Part shown: positions 7,729 through 20,000 of the stretch, in pieces
Numbering within the stretch: the stretch's first letter is position 1
How the letters are laid out: each line of letters starts with the position of its first letter
From: Microbulbifer hydrolyticus
GTDB lineage: Bacteria > Pseudomonadota > Gammaproteobacteria > Pseudomonadales > Cellvibrionaceae
Direction: 5' to 3'
Assembly (NCBI RefSeq): GCF_009931115.1
Contig: NZ_CP047491.1
Location: 3,812,001 to 3,876,000, forward strand
DNA length: 64,000 bases
Notes under the pieces: generated by a model
The model's database searches: none
What the model was told of the DNA's origin: nothing
The model's input: only the letters and a program-made list of their open reading frames with translations
Program-made: the position numbers and the translations under genes

Positions 7729-9768
7729 ATGGCAGGCAAAATTCCGCAGTATTTTATCGACGACCTGTTGGCCCGCGCCGACATTGTTCCCGTCGTCGAT
7801 AGCCGGGTAAAGCTGCGCAAGACCGGGAAAAACTATTCCGCCTGCTGCCCCTTTCACGATGAAAAAACCCCATCGTTTACCGTAAGCCCCGACAAGCAGT
7901 TCTACTACTGCTTCGGCTGCGGCGCCAGCGGCAATGCGGTCGGCTTCCTCATGGAGTACGACCGCCTGCCCTTCCCGGAAGCGGTGGAAAAGCTCGCCGC
8001 CAGCCTCAGCCTGGAAGTCCCGCGGGAACAACTGGCCCCCGGGCAGATCAAGCGCCAGCAGGAGAGCCAGTCTCTTTACCAGCTCACCGAGAAAGCCGCG
8101 GACTTCTACCGCGAGAAACTCCGCGACCACAAGCTCGCCGCCCGCGCCATTACCTACCTGAAAAACCGCGGCCTGTCGGGCGCCGTCGCCAAGGAATTCG
8201 GCATTGGCCTGGCGCCACCGGGATGGGACAACCTGCTGAACCATCTGGGCACCAGCGCGGAAAAAGCGGAGCAGCTCGAACTGGCCGGCCTCGCCATCCG
8301 CCGCCAGGACAGCGATGGCAATCCGAGCAAGACCGAACCCGGTAAACGGCACCACTACGATCGCTTCCGCAACCGCATCATGTTCCCCATCCGCGACCAG
8401 CGCGGTCGCACCATCGCCTTTGGCGGCCGGGTGCTGGGGGACGACAAGCCGAAATACCTGAACTCCCCGGAAACCCCGATTTTCCACAAGGGACGCGAGC
8501 TCTATGGCCTGTGGGAGGCCCGTCAGGCCAACCGCGAGTTGAAGCGGCTGATCGTGGTCGAGGGTTACATGGACGTAGTCGCACTTGCCCAGTACGGCAT
8601 CCGCTGTGCCGTGGCCACACTCGGCACCGCCTGCGGTGAAGACCACATTCAGCTGGCATTCCGCCACACCGGCGAACTGGTGTTCTGCTTCGACGGCGAC
8701 CAGGCCGGCCGCACCGCCGCGCGCCGTGCGCTGGAGGCTGCCCTGCCCCATATGCAGGACGGCCGCAGCCTGCGCTTTCTGCTACTGCCAGAAGGGGAAG
8801 ACCCGGACACCCTGGTGCGCCAGATCGGCGGCGAGCGCTTTGACCAGCTGATTGATGAGCAGGGGCGCCCGCTGGAAGACTTCCTGTTCGACCTGCTCGG
8901 CGAGGGCATCAACATCCAGACCATGGACGGCCGTGCGCGCCTGTCCAAGGCTGCGGCCCCCCTGCTCGACCTGCTCCCCGCCGGCGTCTATCGCCAACTA
9001 ATGTTCCAGCAACTGGCGCGGCGTACCGGCCTCGAGCAGGACATGCTGGAAGAGATCATCGCCGCGGAAAAAGTCCGCACGGCCAAACTTGCCCAGCAGA
9101 CCCAGGCCGCGCCAGGCCCCGCCCCGCAAAAGACCCAGGCCAGGACTGCGGCGCAACCAACACCCGAAGACGGCCGCCAGCAACCAGCCGCCGAATACCC
9201 GGGCGACACAACGGAAAGCGCCCCTCCGGGTTACGATGAACCACCGCCGGACTATGACTACGTCGACCTGCCACCCCACGGCGAGGAAGACGCACCCTCT
9301 CAGGAGCCCAGCCGCCGGCGCAGCGGCCAGTACCGCTTGCCCGCCGAACGCATGCTCATCGCCCTGCTCCTGCACCACCCGCAGCTCGCCCGGCTGATCG
9401 CCGACCATGGGCCGTATCGCGGCAGTAACGATGCAGATCTCCAACTTTTCGGCGAAATTTTGCAGGTTTTACACAAGAACCCGGACCTCAACAGTAACCA
9501 GCTGTTTGGCCGTCTGCTCAACCTCGAAAGCAAGGAGGCCCGCGAACTGCTACCCCAGCTCGCCATGAGCCACCCCATCGTGGGTGCTGCGGGGCCCAAT
9601 ATGGAGTACGACCCCGAGACCGAATTCCACGACTGTCTGCGCACCCTGGAACAGGCCGCGGAAAGGCAGCGCAAGCGGGGACTGGTGGACCAGCTCAAGA
9701 ACAACGGCAACCAGCTGAGCCCCGAACAGCTGGCCCTGCTGGCGCAATTCCGGCGTAAACAGGACTGA
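7729..9768 (+). CDS. dnaG: DNA primase
   Basis: A 679-residue replicative primase. The N-terminal zinc ribbon has C40, H43, C61 and C64 (CPFHDEKTPSF, YYCFGCGASGN). The polymerase core includes the RFRNRIMFPIRDQRGR motif. The Toprim domain is visible from VVEGYMDVVAL to FDGDQAGR, holding the catalytic acidic residues. A proline/glutamine-rich stretch (about residues 455-525) links the core to the DnaB-binding helicase interaction domain. At 679 residues it is ~100 longer than the 581-residue E. coli protein, and the extra length is in that linker. Confidence 0.98.
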   Translation: MAGKIPQYFIDDLLARADIVPVVDSRVKLRKTGKNYSACCPFHDEKTPSFTVSPDKQFYYCFGCGASGNAVGFLMEYDRLPFPEAVEKLAASLSLEVPREQLAPGQIKRQQESQSLYQLTEKAADFYREKLRDHKLAARAITYLKNRGLSGAVAKEFGIGLAPPGWDNLLNHLGTSAEKAEQLELAGLAIRRQDSDGNPSKTEPGKRHHYDRFRNRIMFPIRDQRGRTIAFGGRVLGDDKPKYLNSPETPIFHKGRELYGLWEARQANRELKRLIVVEGYMDVVALAQYGIRCAVATLGTACGEDHIQLAFRHTGELVFCFDGDQAGRTAARRALEAALPHMQDGRSLRFLLLPEGEDPDTLVRQIGGERFDQLIDEQGRPLEDFLFDLLGEGINIQTMDGRARLSKAAAPLLDLLPAGVYRQLMFQQLARRTGLEQDMLEEIIAAEKVRTAKLAQQTQAAPGPAPQKTQARTAAQPTPEDGRQQPAAEYPGDTTESAPPGYDEPPPDYDYVDLPPHGEEDAPSQEPSRRRSGQYRLPAERMLIALLLHHPQLARLIADHGPYRGSNDADLQLFGEILQVLHKNPDLNSNQLFGRLLNLESKEARELLPQLAMSHPIVGAAGPNMEYDPETEFHDCLRTLEQAAERQRKRGLVDQLKNNGNQLSPEQLALLAQFRRKQD

Positions 9769-9839
9769 AACGCCCGCCAGCGCGCCGATTTTCGGCCGCA
9801 GCACTGTTGCAAATACTTAAAAAGCTTGCCTGCCAACCC

Positions 9840-9867
9840 TTGAATTCCCCGGCAGCAGCACTATATA
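9840..9867 (+). promoter_or_regulatory. Candidate rpoD promoter, distal
   Basis: TTGAAT at 9840-9845 and TATATA at 9862-9867 are separated by 16 bases, about 70 bases after dnaG. The spacing and hexamers fit sigma-70. It would allow rpoD to be made independently of dnaG. Confidence 0.4.
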
Positions 9868-9941
9868 TAAAAACCCGCCGTCCAAAACCGGCAGGAACCC
9901 GTTAGACAAGCGCGCCCGGACCCTCCAACCACCTACCTGCC

Positions 9942-9984
9942 TTGACAGTCACTGTGGTTATTGCTATCGCAAATACGCTATAAT
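9942..9984 (+). promoter_or_regulatory. Candidate rpoD promoter, proximal
   Basis: A perfect TATAAT (9979-9984) lies 61 bases before the rpoD ATG, followed by a GC-rich discriminator. A perfect TTGACA (9942-9947) lies too far upstream (31 bases) to pair with it; it could pair at 17 bases with the weak TATCGC at 9965. Two overlapping promoters are possible. Confidence 0.4.
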
Positions 9985-10044
9985 CCCGCGTCTTTGTCCA
10001 GACAAAAGTCCCGACTTTTCAATCCCCAGAATTCAGGGTTGTGC

Positions 10045-11910
<1,866 letters not shown>

Positions 11911-11940
11911 TTTCGTTTTAATGCGTATCGTCCATACTGA

Positions 11941-11966
11941 AAAAGCCCGGCTCGCCGGGCTTTTTT
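11941..11966 (+). terminator. Rho-independent terminator of rpoD
   Basis: GCCCGG and CCGGGC pair around a CTCG loop, with AAAA before and TTTTTT after. It starts 30 bases after the rpoD stop codon. Confidence 0.9.
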
Positions 11967-12020
11967 ATGGATTGCGAATTTATGACAAACAGATGAACCA
12001 GCGGAGCCTTACCCAGAACC

Positions 12021-12410
12021 ATGGAAGAGCAGTTTGTGAATAAACCCGGCAAAACCGGTATCTCGCGCCTGATCGACGCCACCGAATATTCCCGCCAGGG
12101 CCTGCTGGCTACCTGGCGCAACGAGGCCGCTTTCCGGCAGGAAGTATCCCTCGCGATTTTGCTGATACCCGCCGCCCTGTGGCTGGGCGACTCGGGTGTG
12201 GAACGCGCACTCCTTATCGGTGTGACCCTGCTGGTGATGATCGTCGAGCTACTCAACAGCGCGCTAGAGGCCGTGGTTGACCGGGTAGGCCCTGAGAAGC
12301 ACCCGCTGTCCAAGATTGCCAAAGACACCGGCTCCGCCGCCGTCTCCATGTCCCTGTTGCTGTGGCTATCGACCTGGGCCTGTATATTGCTGCCGCGCTG
12401 GCTCGGCTGA
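12021..12410 (+). CDS. dgkA: Diacylglycerol kinase
   Basis: A 129-residue inner-membrane enzyme that phosphorylates diacylglycerol so it can re-enter phospholipid synthesis. The family motifs are the catalytic ATWRNEAAFRQE near residue 30, VIVELLNSALEAVVDR, and the HPLSKIAKDTGSAAV signature. Three hydrophobic segments agree with the known trimeric integral protein. E. coli DgkA has 122 residues. The gene follows the rpoD terminator and probably has its own promoter. Confidence 0.96.
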   Translation: MEEQFVNKPGKTGISRLIDATEYSRQGLLATWRNEAAFRQEVSLAILLIPAALWLGDSGVERALLIGVTLLVMIVELLNSALEAVVDRVGPEKHPLSKIAKDTGSAAVSMSLLLWLSTWACILLPRWLG

Positions 12411-12602
12411 CCGCCCCTTCACCGTAAAACTGGCCGCGCGGGCAAGATTCCCCGTCAATCTTTGTGACCCGCCGGCACCAGCCCCGGCAGCCCTGCCGCA
12501 TTCAACTAAAATTTCTTGGCGATCGTACCAATTGGCGCACGCAATGGATCCGCGTGCCCGCTAGAGCTATCAAAGCGGCCAATAACGAACCAGGGACGGA
12601 AC

Positions 12603-14555
12603 ATGTGGTATCCCCGCGCGGGTCGTGCGTTTGACGCCGGCGCCTCCAGACTGTGCGCGCTGGCATTGCCAGCACTACTCTCCTCACTTGCCCCAACCGG
12701 CGCCTTTGCGCAGGTCGCTCTCGGAAGCAGTGATGATCACTTCACCCTGAGCAGCGGCAGTCCCACCGGGCGCAGCCTCGACGCCAACCTCGGCACAACC
12801 CTCGACGGCGGCGGCGGCAATGACACACTCGTCATCCAGGGGCTCAGCCTGGAAAATCCCTCACGGCTGCGGCACTGGGAAACGATCTCCCTTGAGCAAG
12901 CTACTCGACTGACGCTGGATACCAACCTGACACTGGGCGATGCAGGCCACCTGCCCGGGCGCCTCGAGGTCGACAGCGAAAGTAGCCTGCTGCTGCCACA
13001 CTACAGCGCTGGCATTATCACCAGCGGCGGCCAGGCTCTCACCCTGGTCAACCGCGGCACCATCGACATGCGCGGTAGAACCGCCAACCAGCTGCTACTC
13101 CGCGGTGACTACATCGGCCATACCGGCAGTGCCATGTACCTCGATCTGGTCGCCGGTGGCGACGACAGCCTGGCGGACCGTGTGATCATCGACGGCGGTC
13201 ACGCCAGCGGCAGCACCCAACTGTACTTCAACCGGCTCGCGGGCAGTGGAGCCAGCACTGCGGACGGAATCCTGGTAGTGGAGGCCCGCAATGGCGGCAG
13301 CACATCCAGTGGTGCGTTCTACATGCCGCAATCGATATCCGCCGGCCCCTACGAGTACTACCTTTTCCGCGGCAACGGCGACTCACAAGACGACAACAAC
13401 TGGTACCTGCGGTCTACCCTGCAGCCGGGCGACCGCCCCGCAATCCGCCCCGATTCCGGCGCGCACCCGATCGACAGCCAAAGCATTGCCGCTTTCACAT
13501 CGACGGAAAGCGCGCCGTCAGTCATTACCGATGCCGATACCGATACCGAGGGTGCAGCCACACTGCTTGCACCCGCACCCGCGGCTGGCAACACACCGGT
13601 CCCCATCTATCGCCCGGAAATCCCGCTCTACGCACAGGCAAAGTCCCTCGCCCGCCTGACCTCGCTGCAGGAAATCGGCAGCTATCACAAACGCAGGGGG
13701 GAGCAGCGCAGCTGGTTTGACGGCATCAACGATGACTGGATGCGCGTGCACCACATGCGCGCGGACTACAACTGGAGTGGCGATATCAGTAACCGCTTCG
13801 ACGGGAGTATCACCGGGGTTCAGGTGGGCACCAACCTCTGGTCCGGCCCGACCTGCACCGGCGGCGCGCGCGAGTCCGGGATCTTTGTCGGCAGCACCCG
13901 TGCCAGCGGCGACGTCTCCGGCTTTGCGCGCGGCTTCAGCGACTACAGTTCCGGCCAGAACCAGCTCACCAGCTACCACGTGGGTTACTACTTCAACGAT
14001 TACCGGCCGGACATGGGCTACTTCGATATCACCGCCAAGGTGGCCTACCTCAAACTCGAGAGCCGGTCCTCCCGCGGCATCGGCGATACCATCACCGGCC
14101 CGCAGCTCACTGTTTCCGTGGAAAAAGGCATTACCTGGCAGGCATCAGAACGGATCAATATCGAGCCGCAACTACAGGCGGTGGTGAACTACAGCAACCT
14201 CAGCGCCTACTACGATGACATCTCCTGGGTGGAACCGGACATGACCCCGGAGGCGAACTTTCGCGCCGGGCTCCGCGCCTACAACACGGATGGCCGCTGG
14301 CTCGACGGCAACCTGCGCATGTACCTGTTTGGCAATGTCTGGCACACCCTCAGCGGCAACGATCAGCTGCTGTTCGATCTGAACGTGCAGCTGAACCTTG
14401 AACGGCAGGCAACCTGGGGGGAGTTTGGCGGCGGGGTCGTATTGCTGGAACACAAATTCGGCAGCGCTTTCCTCAACCTCGGCTACCAGCGATCCCTCGA
14501 CAAGCTGAACTGGTCCGGTGGCAACGCCAGCCTCGGCTTCAACTGGGCCTGGTAA
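12603..14555 (+). CDS. Autotransporter-type outer-membrane protein
   Basis: A 650-residue protein starting at ATG 12603, preceded by AGGGACGGAAC. An N-terminal signal peptide ends near TGAFAQ (residue 37). A passenger of about 300 residues, rich in Gly/Asn/Thr and with a pertactin-like beta-helix character (GGGGNDTLVIQG, LTLVNRGTIDMRG), is followed by a linker. The C-terminal ~260 residues show alternating beta-strand patterns typical of an autotransporter barrel, and the chain ends in an aromatic residue (Trp). The passenger is short and no protease or adhesin motif is recognised. Transport to the outer membrane and surface display are inferred from the domain layout; the biological role is unknown. 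Confidence 0.8.
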   Translation: MWYPRAGRAFDAGASRLCALALPALLSSLAPTGAFAQVALGSSDDHFTLSSGSPTGRSLDANLGTTLDGGGGNDTLVIQGLSLENPSRLRHWETISLEQATRLTLDTNLTLGDAGHLPGRLEVDSESSLLLPHYSAGIITSGGQALTLVNRGTIDMRGRTANQLLLRGDYIGHTGSAMYLDLVAGGDDSLADRVIIDGGHASGSTQLYFNRLAGSGASTADGILVVEARNGGSTSSGAFYMPQSISAGPYEYYLFRGNGDSQDDNNWYLRSTLQPGDRPAIRPDSGAHPIDSQSIAAFTSTESAPSVITDADTDTEGAATLLAPAPAAGNTPVPIYRPEIPLYAQAKSLARLTSLQEIGSYHKRRGEQRSWFDGINDDWMRVHHMRADYNWSGDISNRFDGSITGVQVGTNLWSGPTCTGGARESGIFVGSTRASGDVSGFARGFSDYSSGQNQLTSYHVGYYFNDYRPDMGYFDITAKVAYLKLESRSSRGIGDTITGPQLTVSVEKGITWQASERINIEPQLQAVVNYSNLSAYYDDISWVEPDMTPEANFRAGLRAYNTDGRWLDGNLRMYLFGNVWHTLSGNDQLLFDLNVQLNLERQATWGEFGGGVVLLEHKFGSAFLNLGYQRSLDKLNWSGGNASLGFNWAW

Positions 14556-14579
14556 AGCGACCATACAGGCGGCAAAGCG

Positions 14580-14608
14580 TTGATTTGGCACTAAAAATCG
14601 AGTACTTT
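14580..14608 (+). promoter_or_regulatory. Possible tRNA promoter
   Basis: TTGATT (14580-14585) and TACTTT (14603-14608) are 17 bases apart, about 37 bases before the tRNA. The hexamers are weak matches, so this is tentative. Confidence 0.3.
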
Positions 14609-14644
14609 GCCAACCCGTTCGCAGGTCCCTGCGAGCGCCGGTGG

Positions 14645-14721
14645 GGGCCCTTAGCTCAGTTGGTTAGAGCATCCGACTCATAATCGGCAGGTCCTGGGTT
14701 CAAGTCCCGGAGGGCCCACCA
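14645..14721 (+). tRNA. tRNA with CAU anticodon, probably tRNA-Ile2 (lysidine-modified)
   Basis: The 77-base gene folds as a full cloverleaf with encoded CCA: acceptor GGGCCCT/AGGGCCC, D-stem GCTC/GAGC, anticodon loop CTCATAA, and a T-arm around GGTTCAAGTCC. CAU could be elongator Met or Ile2. The acceptor carries C4-G69 and C5-G68 pairs, which are known TilS identity elements for tRNA-Ile2; E. coli elongator tRNA-Met has other bases there. One mismatch appears at the top of the anticodon stem (27-43). Confidence 0.85.
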
Positions 14722-14831
14722 TTTCCACATTCCAGCCAGTTTTCTTCTGGCGCGAATATCCCCTCAAGTTCTCAGCCAAAATCACTGCTCGGGCGGAAAT
14801 CACAGACGCCGGTATCGGGCTGTCTGCATCC

Positions 14832-16064
14832 CTATTGCTCCACCGAAGCATTTGCCGCGGGAGCCCGGAACTGCAGCACCGCAAGCGCGATTACCGTGAT
14901 CGCCAGTGGTGGGAATGAAACCCACAAAACGGTATTCCATCCGTACACACTCAGGATGCCGCCGGATACGAATGAGCCCAGGGCCATCAGTCCAAAGACA
15001 ATAAAGTCATTGAGCGACTGCACGCGGGTTTTTTCCGTATCGGAGTGGCATTCCAGCACCAGTGCCGACGCGCCCAGAAACCCGAAATTCCAGCCCAGCC
15101 CAAGCAGAATCAGCGTCCACCAGAAGTGTGCCACTTCGATGCCGCCGAGGCCGACGGCCGCAGACAGGCCGATCAACAGCAACCCCACCAGCATTACCCG
15201 CTCGGCGCCGAAACGCGCGATCAGTTTTCCGGTGAAAAAGCTCGGCGCGAACATGGCGATCACATGCCACTGCAGGCCGAGGTTCGACGACTCGGTGGAG
15301 TGTCCGTGCATATGCATCGCCAACGGTGCTGCAGTCATCAGGAAGTTCATCAGGGTGTAGGAAATCGCCCCGCAAGTGGCTGCGGCAATAAAGCGCGGTT
15401 GCCTGGCGATGATCCCGAGCGGACGCCCGCCAGTTTTCTCCGCCAGCGTGGGTTTTGGCAGGCGCACACCAAACAGGATGAAGGCCGATACCGCAGCCAC
15501 GGCGGCCTGCGCGAAGAAGGTCATGACAAACAAGTGCGGCGACAGGTTCATGGTCCAGTTCACCAGCTGCGGGCCGACCACACCGGCAGCGACGCCCCCG
15601 GCCATGACCATCGACAGTGCCTGCGCCTTTCGGCTCGGCGCGACGCCGTCCGCCGCGGCAAAGCGAAAGGACAAAACCACTGCCGCGTAAGCGCCACCGA
15701 AAAACGTCGACAGACAGAAGATCCAGAAACTACCGACAAAAGAGGCGTACATGGCCAGCAGGCCGGCCAGCACGCCGGCACCCGCGCCGGCCAAAAACGC
15801 TGCGCGGCGACCATAGCGGCCGGCAATCACTCCCGCGGGGAGAATACACAGGGCCATGCCGACCACAAAAATGGAGAGCGGCAGGGTTGCCAGTATCGGC
15901 GACGGCGCCAGCGTATTGCCGACAATAGCGCCGGTGGCATAGACCACCACGGAATTCGCACCGGCCAGAGCCTGGGCGATGGCGAGCCGCCAGATATTAC
16001 CGCGCTGCTCACGCTCACTGAGGGCCAGGGGGGCCTCGCTTTCCGGCGTACGGGTTTCAGTCAC
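14832..16064 (-). CDS. MFS transporter
   Basis: A 410-residue inner-membrane protein with about twelve hydrophobic segments. The MFS loop 2-3 motif is visible as GVIAGRYGRRAAFLAG. It has the overall form of drug/metabolite efflux permeases with a long cytoplasmic loop between helices 6 and 7 (LPKPTLAEKTGGRPLG). Its start overlaps the end of the upstream lipoprotein gene by 8 bases, so they are co-translated. The substrate cannot be predicted. Confidence 0.88.
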   Translation of the reverse strand: MTETRTPESEAPLALSEREQRGNIWRLAIAQALAGANSVVVYATGAIVGNTLAPSPILATLPLSIFVVGMALCILPAGVIAGRYGRRAAFLAGAGAGVLAGLLAMYASFVGSFWIFCLSTFFGGAYAAVVLSFRFAAADGVAPSRKAQALSMVMAGGVAAGVVGPQLVNWTMNLSPHLFVMTFFAQAAVAAVSAFILFGVRLPKPTLAEKTGGRPLGIIARQPRFIAAATCGAISYTLMNFLMTAAPLAMHMHGHSTESSNLGLQWHVIAMFAPSFFTGKLIARFGAERVMLVGLLLIGLSAAVGLGGIEVAHFWWTLILLGLGWNFGFLGASALVLECHSDTEKTRVQSLNDFIVFGLMALGSFVSGGILSVYGWNTVLWVSFPPLAITVIALAVLQFRAPAANASVEQ

Positions 16065-16866
16065 TGTGATTTCCTGTATCTGGCAAATAGGGCTCCCGAA
16101 TCACCCCAGCGAGCTTCTCACGCGGTATGGTCAATTCAACTTCGCCCATCGAATAGGGGCCGAGAGTATACACGCCGTAAAACAGTATCAGCCCCTTTTC
16201 GGTTAGCCGGAAATCGTCGGTTTGCGCAAATGGCCAGTTCTGGCGAAAGTCGTCGCGCGCATTCTGGGTATCCAGCCACTGCAGGTGTGCTTCTTCAGCC
16301 ATCTTCCAGAAGTTTTTTTCCTGGCCCGGCACAATCACATCACCCAACGTTACCCGACTGTCTTTCGCGAGATCCCAGTTCAACCAGCGGGTGACGGGCA
16401 TACCGTGCGCGCCGCCGGTATAGAGGTAAGTGCTGGTCGCAAGGGTAAGCAGGTTTCCGCGACGTGCCAGCGTTTTTACATTTCCATTCAACTGCCAGCG
16501 CGCAGCGGAAATCTCTGAATCAGCTGCCGTGTCCTCGATAAATTTTTGCGCGACCTTGTCCAGAGAATCGAGTGGCGTATCATCGGATTCACCGTTTCCC
16601 TGCAATTGCTGTAGCAATTGCTCGTACACCGCGTCATTCAGTGCAGGGCGATCGGCAAACACCTGCCGGCTAATCATTACTGATGCGCAATCGTCTGGCG
16701 ACGCACAGCCGGGCGCAGTCATTTCCAGACTTTCTGTTTGTGAAGTCAGCGCCATCGGCTCAGTGGCACTGTCGCGTTCGCAACCAGCCAGTACCAATAA
16801 CAGCATCGTGCTGATCAGTAATCCATTGCCAAACAGTCGCTTTCTCGGTGAAGTCACTTGCAGCAT
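16057..16866 (-). CDS. DUF3298-type lipoprotein
   Basis: A 269-residue protein with a lipoprotein signal (LLVLAGC, Cys-29 approx.). The C-terminal half matches the DUF3298/RsiV-like fold, with YTGGAHGMPVTRWLNWDL as the typical conserved core and the closing strand region VELTIPREKLAGVI. RsiV-type domains bind lysozyme in Bacillus; in proteobacteria such lipoproteins are of unknown function. The gene overlaps the start of the MFS gene by 8 bases. It is probably anchored in the envelope facing the periplasm. Confidence 0.8.
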   Translation of the reverse strand: MLQVTSPRKRLFGNGLLISTMLLLVLAGCERDSATEPMALTSQTESLEMTAPGCASPDDCASVMISRQVFADRPALNDAVYEQLLQQLQGNGESDDTPLDSLDKVAQKFIEDTAADSEISAARWQLNGNVKTLARRGNLLTLATSTYLYTGGAHGMPVTRWLNWDLAKDSRVTLGDVIVPGQEKNFWKMAEEAHLQWLDTQNARDDFRQNWPFAQTDDFRLTEKGLILFYGVYTLGPYSMGEVELTIPREKLAGVIREPYLPDTGNHSD

Positions 16867-17064
16867 AAATTTCTCTTACTCGAATTCATTGCGATCCCAA
16901 TAGAGCATGCCCCGGGGCAGACGGAACAAGGAATATAACAAACGGTGCTTACCCACATCATCGTATCGAATGGCGGCCGCTCCCCGCCACTGCCTAAAGA
17001 CTCGTGCTAAAGTGCAAGGTTCGCACCCAACCTGCAACTAAAAAGACCTGCGCGGGAGCCGTTT

Positions 17065-20000
17065 TTGATCACGTTCACCCTCAATAGCATCCACCGGATG
17101 GTCGACGAGCCTACTTTTGCGCGTGGTGAGGATTATTTCGGGCGTGGGCGGGTGATGGAGGCGTATTACGATGAGGAGTCGGGCACCTATCACGGACGCG
17201 TGAAGGGCTCTGCACGGTACGTGTATCGCGTGGAGCTGGATGTCGATCGCGGCAGGCTGGTGGGCCTCTGCTCCTGTCCGGTGGGGCTGAACTGCAAACA
17301 CGCGGTGGCCACCGCATTGGCACTTCTGAAGGAGCCGGTGGCGCCCAAAGAATCCTCGGAGGTCAAAACCGCCTCGCAGCAGTCCGAAGAACCGGCATGG
17401 ATGAAATGGCTGTCGGAACTACCTTCGGCGCCCGCCACGGAGGCGGTACCGCTGGAGTACGGGAATCACTACCTGCTCTATTTTCTGGAGCAGGACGACC
17501 GGCAGCGGCTGCGCCTATCCACCAAAAAGGCCTACCTGAAAAAAGACGGCAGCTGGAGCCAGCTGCGGCACTTTGCCCCGGATACCGCAAGTCTCGGCTG
17601 GAACCGGCCAAGCCACCTGCTGGAGGAGGATGTCACGATCCTGCAGCTGCTGCCGCGCACCAGTGCTGCCGGCCGGCTGGAGCTGATCGGTGAGCAGGGG
17701 CGACGGGCGCTGACGCTGTTGCTCGACAGTGGGCGCTTCTACCTGGATGACACCGCGCTGCAACGCGCCCCCGGGAGGCAGCTTAGTTGGCAATGGCAGA
17801 CACAAGGTTCTCATCAGCACCAGCTCACCCCCATTCTGGAGGGGCTGACCTCCCGGGATCAGTGGCAATTGATTCCCGTTACTCCCCCCTGTTACCTGGA
17901 TACAGAGAACGCCGCAATCGGCGATATTGCCACCAGTTTGTCCAGCCGACAGCTGCAACACCTGCTGGAGATGCCCGCGGTTTCCGATCAGGAGCTGGGA
18001 CTGATGTCGGTACAGTTGCGACAGAAAATTCCCGCCACACAGCTACCACTTCCCGCTGAGCCAAAGCTGCATACAGTGGAAACTTTCACCCCGAGAATTA
18101 CCCTAGTCGGTTGTGATCTCGATCAGTACAAACTCCCCGCGCTGAAGCTGAGTTTTGACTACGCCGGGTTTTCACTAACACCGGCCTATAGCAGGCACTT
18201 TGAAGGGCCTGACATCACGCGCGAGCGAAACGGCATCTACTTCCATATCAAGCGCGATATGGAAGAGGAACATCGTCGCAGCGACCTGATTCACGAGTCC
18301 GATCTGTACCTCATCCCTGAGACGCTCGGCGGCCAGGAAGAGATCTGGTTACCGCAGGCCGCCGGGCCCGACGACATACCCCAGCGCTGGCGCGACCTGC
18401 TGCAACATACCCTCCCCGCGCTGGAGCAGCAGGGCTGGGTCATCGATGCTGATCCCAGTTATCAGTTTGATGTCGCCCGTGCCGATGTAGCCGTCGAACT
18501 CGCGGACAGCGGCAACCAATGGTTCGAGGTTGGGCTTGACCTTACATTACCGGACGGACGCCAAGTTCCCATCGTGCACCTGGTCGAACAATGGCTGGAG
18601 CAGAATGCGCCCGATGAATTGACCGTCAACGTTGGCGGAGACTGGGTGAGTGTAAACACACAACCGCTGCAAAGTATCCGCGGTCTGTTACTGGACTTGC
18701 TGCGCGAGAAAAAACTCGCTGGCACCGTCCGCTTACCCGCTTTCCAGGCGGCGCAATTTGAACAGCTCGCCGAGCTGGATCAACGCAAAGCGCCCGCAAC
18801 CCGCAAGATGATCGAGCAGTTGCGGGATTTTTCCGGGCTGGAAGAGGTTCCACTACCGAAAAACCTCAATGCAACACTTCGCCCGTATCAGAAGGAAGGG
18901 CTCAACTGGCTGGCATTTCTCCAGCGCTACGGTTTCGGCGGCATCCTCGCGGACGACATGGGACTGGGGAAAACCTTGCAGACACTGGCGCTGGTACAGC
19001 ACATGAAGGAGAGCGGCCTGCTGGAGAAACCGGCGCTGGTAGTGGCCCCTACCAGCCTCACCGGGAACTGGCAGCATGAGGCGGCCCAGTTTACTCCCCA
19101 GCTGGACGTGACGCTGATTCACGGCCCGGACCGCGCCGTGGCGTTCGACAAGCTACACAGCAGCGATCTGGTCATTACCACCTATCCGCTACTGGTGCGA
19201 GACTGGGAGCGCTACGACAAGCAAACGTTCAGCCTGGTGGCACTGGACGAGGCTCAGGCAATCAAAAATCCCACCACCAAAATTGCGGAGTGTGTGCGGC
19301 GTATCGACGGTGCTACACGCCTGTGCCTTTCCGGTACGCCACTGGAAAACCACCTGGGCGAGCTCTGGTCACTGATGGATTTTGCCCTGCCGGGCCTGCT
19401 GGGTGGCCGCAAGACCTTCAATGAAGCCTACCGAACGCCGATTGAAAGTCACGGTGAGTTTGAACGGCAACAGGAGCTCGCCCGCAGAGTGCGGCCATTC
19501 ATGTTGCGTCGCACCAAAACTGAAGTCGTTTCCGAACTTCCGCCCAAAACTGAAACCATCCAGTATGTTGAACTGGGAAGCAGGCAGCGGGCACTTTACG
19601 AAAGCGTGCGTATCAGTATGGAAAAACGCATCCGCGAGCTGGTCGCCCGTCAGGGGATAGCAAAAAGCCATATTGAATTTCTCGACGCGCTACTGAAGCT
19701 GCGCCAGACCTGTATTGATCCGCGGCTGGTCAAGCTGGACAAGGCTGCCGGCATCAACGAGAGCGCCAAACTGGACTGGCTGGCAGAAGCCCTGCCACAG
19801 CTACTGGAGGAAGGCCGCAGCCTGTTGATATTTTCCCAGTTCACGGAAGTGCTGAAACTGGTGGAAGCACTGCTGGAAGAGCTAAAGGTCGATTACACAA
19901 AGCTCACCGGGCAGACCCGCAAACGACAGCAGGCAATCGACAGTTTCCAGAATGGCGACGTGCGGGTATTCCTGATCAGCCTGAAGGCGGGTGGTGCCGG

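Noticed and set aside
9942..9984. TTGACA plus TATAAT as one strong promoter
   Set aside because: The two hexamers are 31 bases apart, much too far for one sigma-70 promoter.
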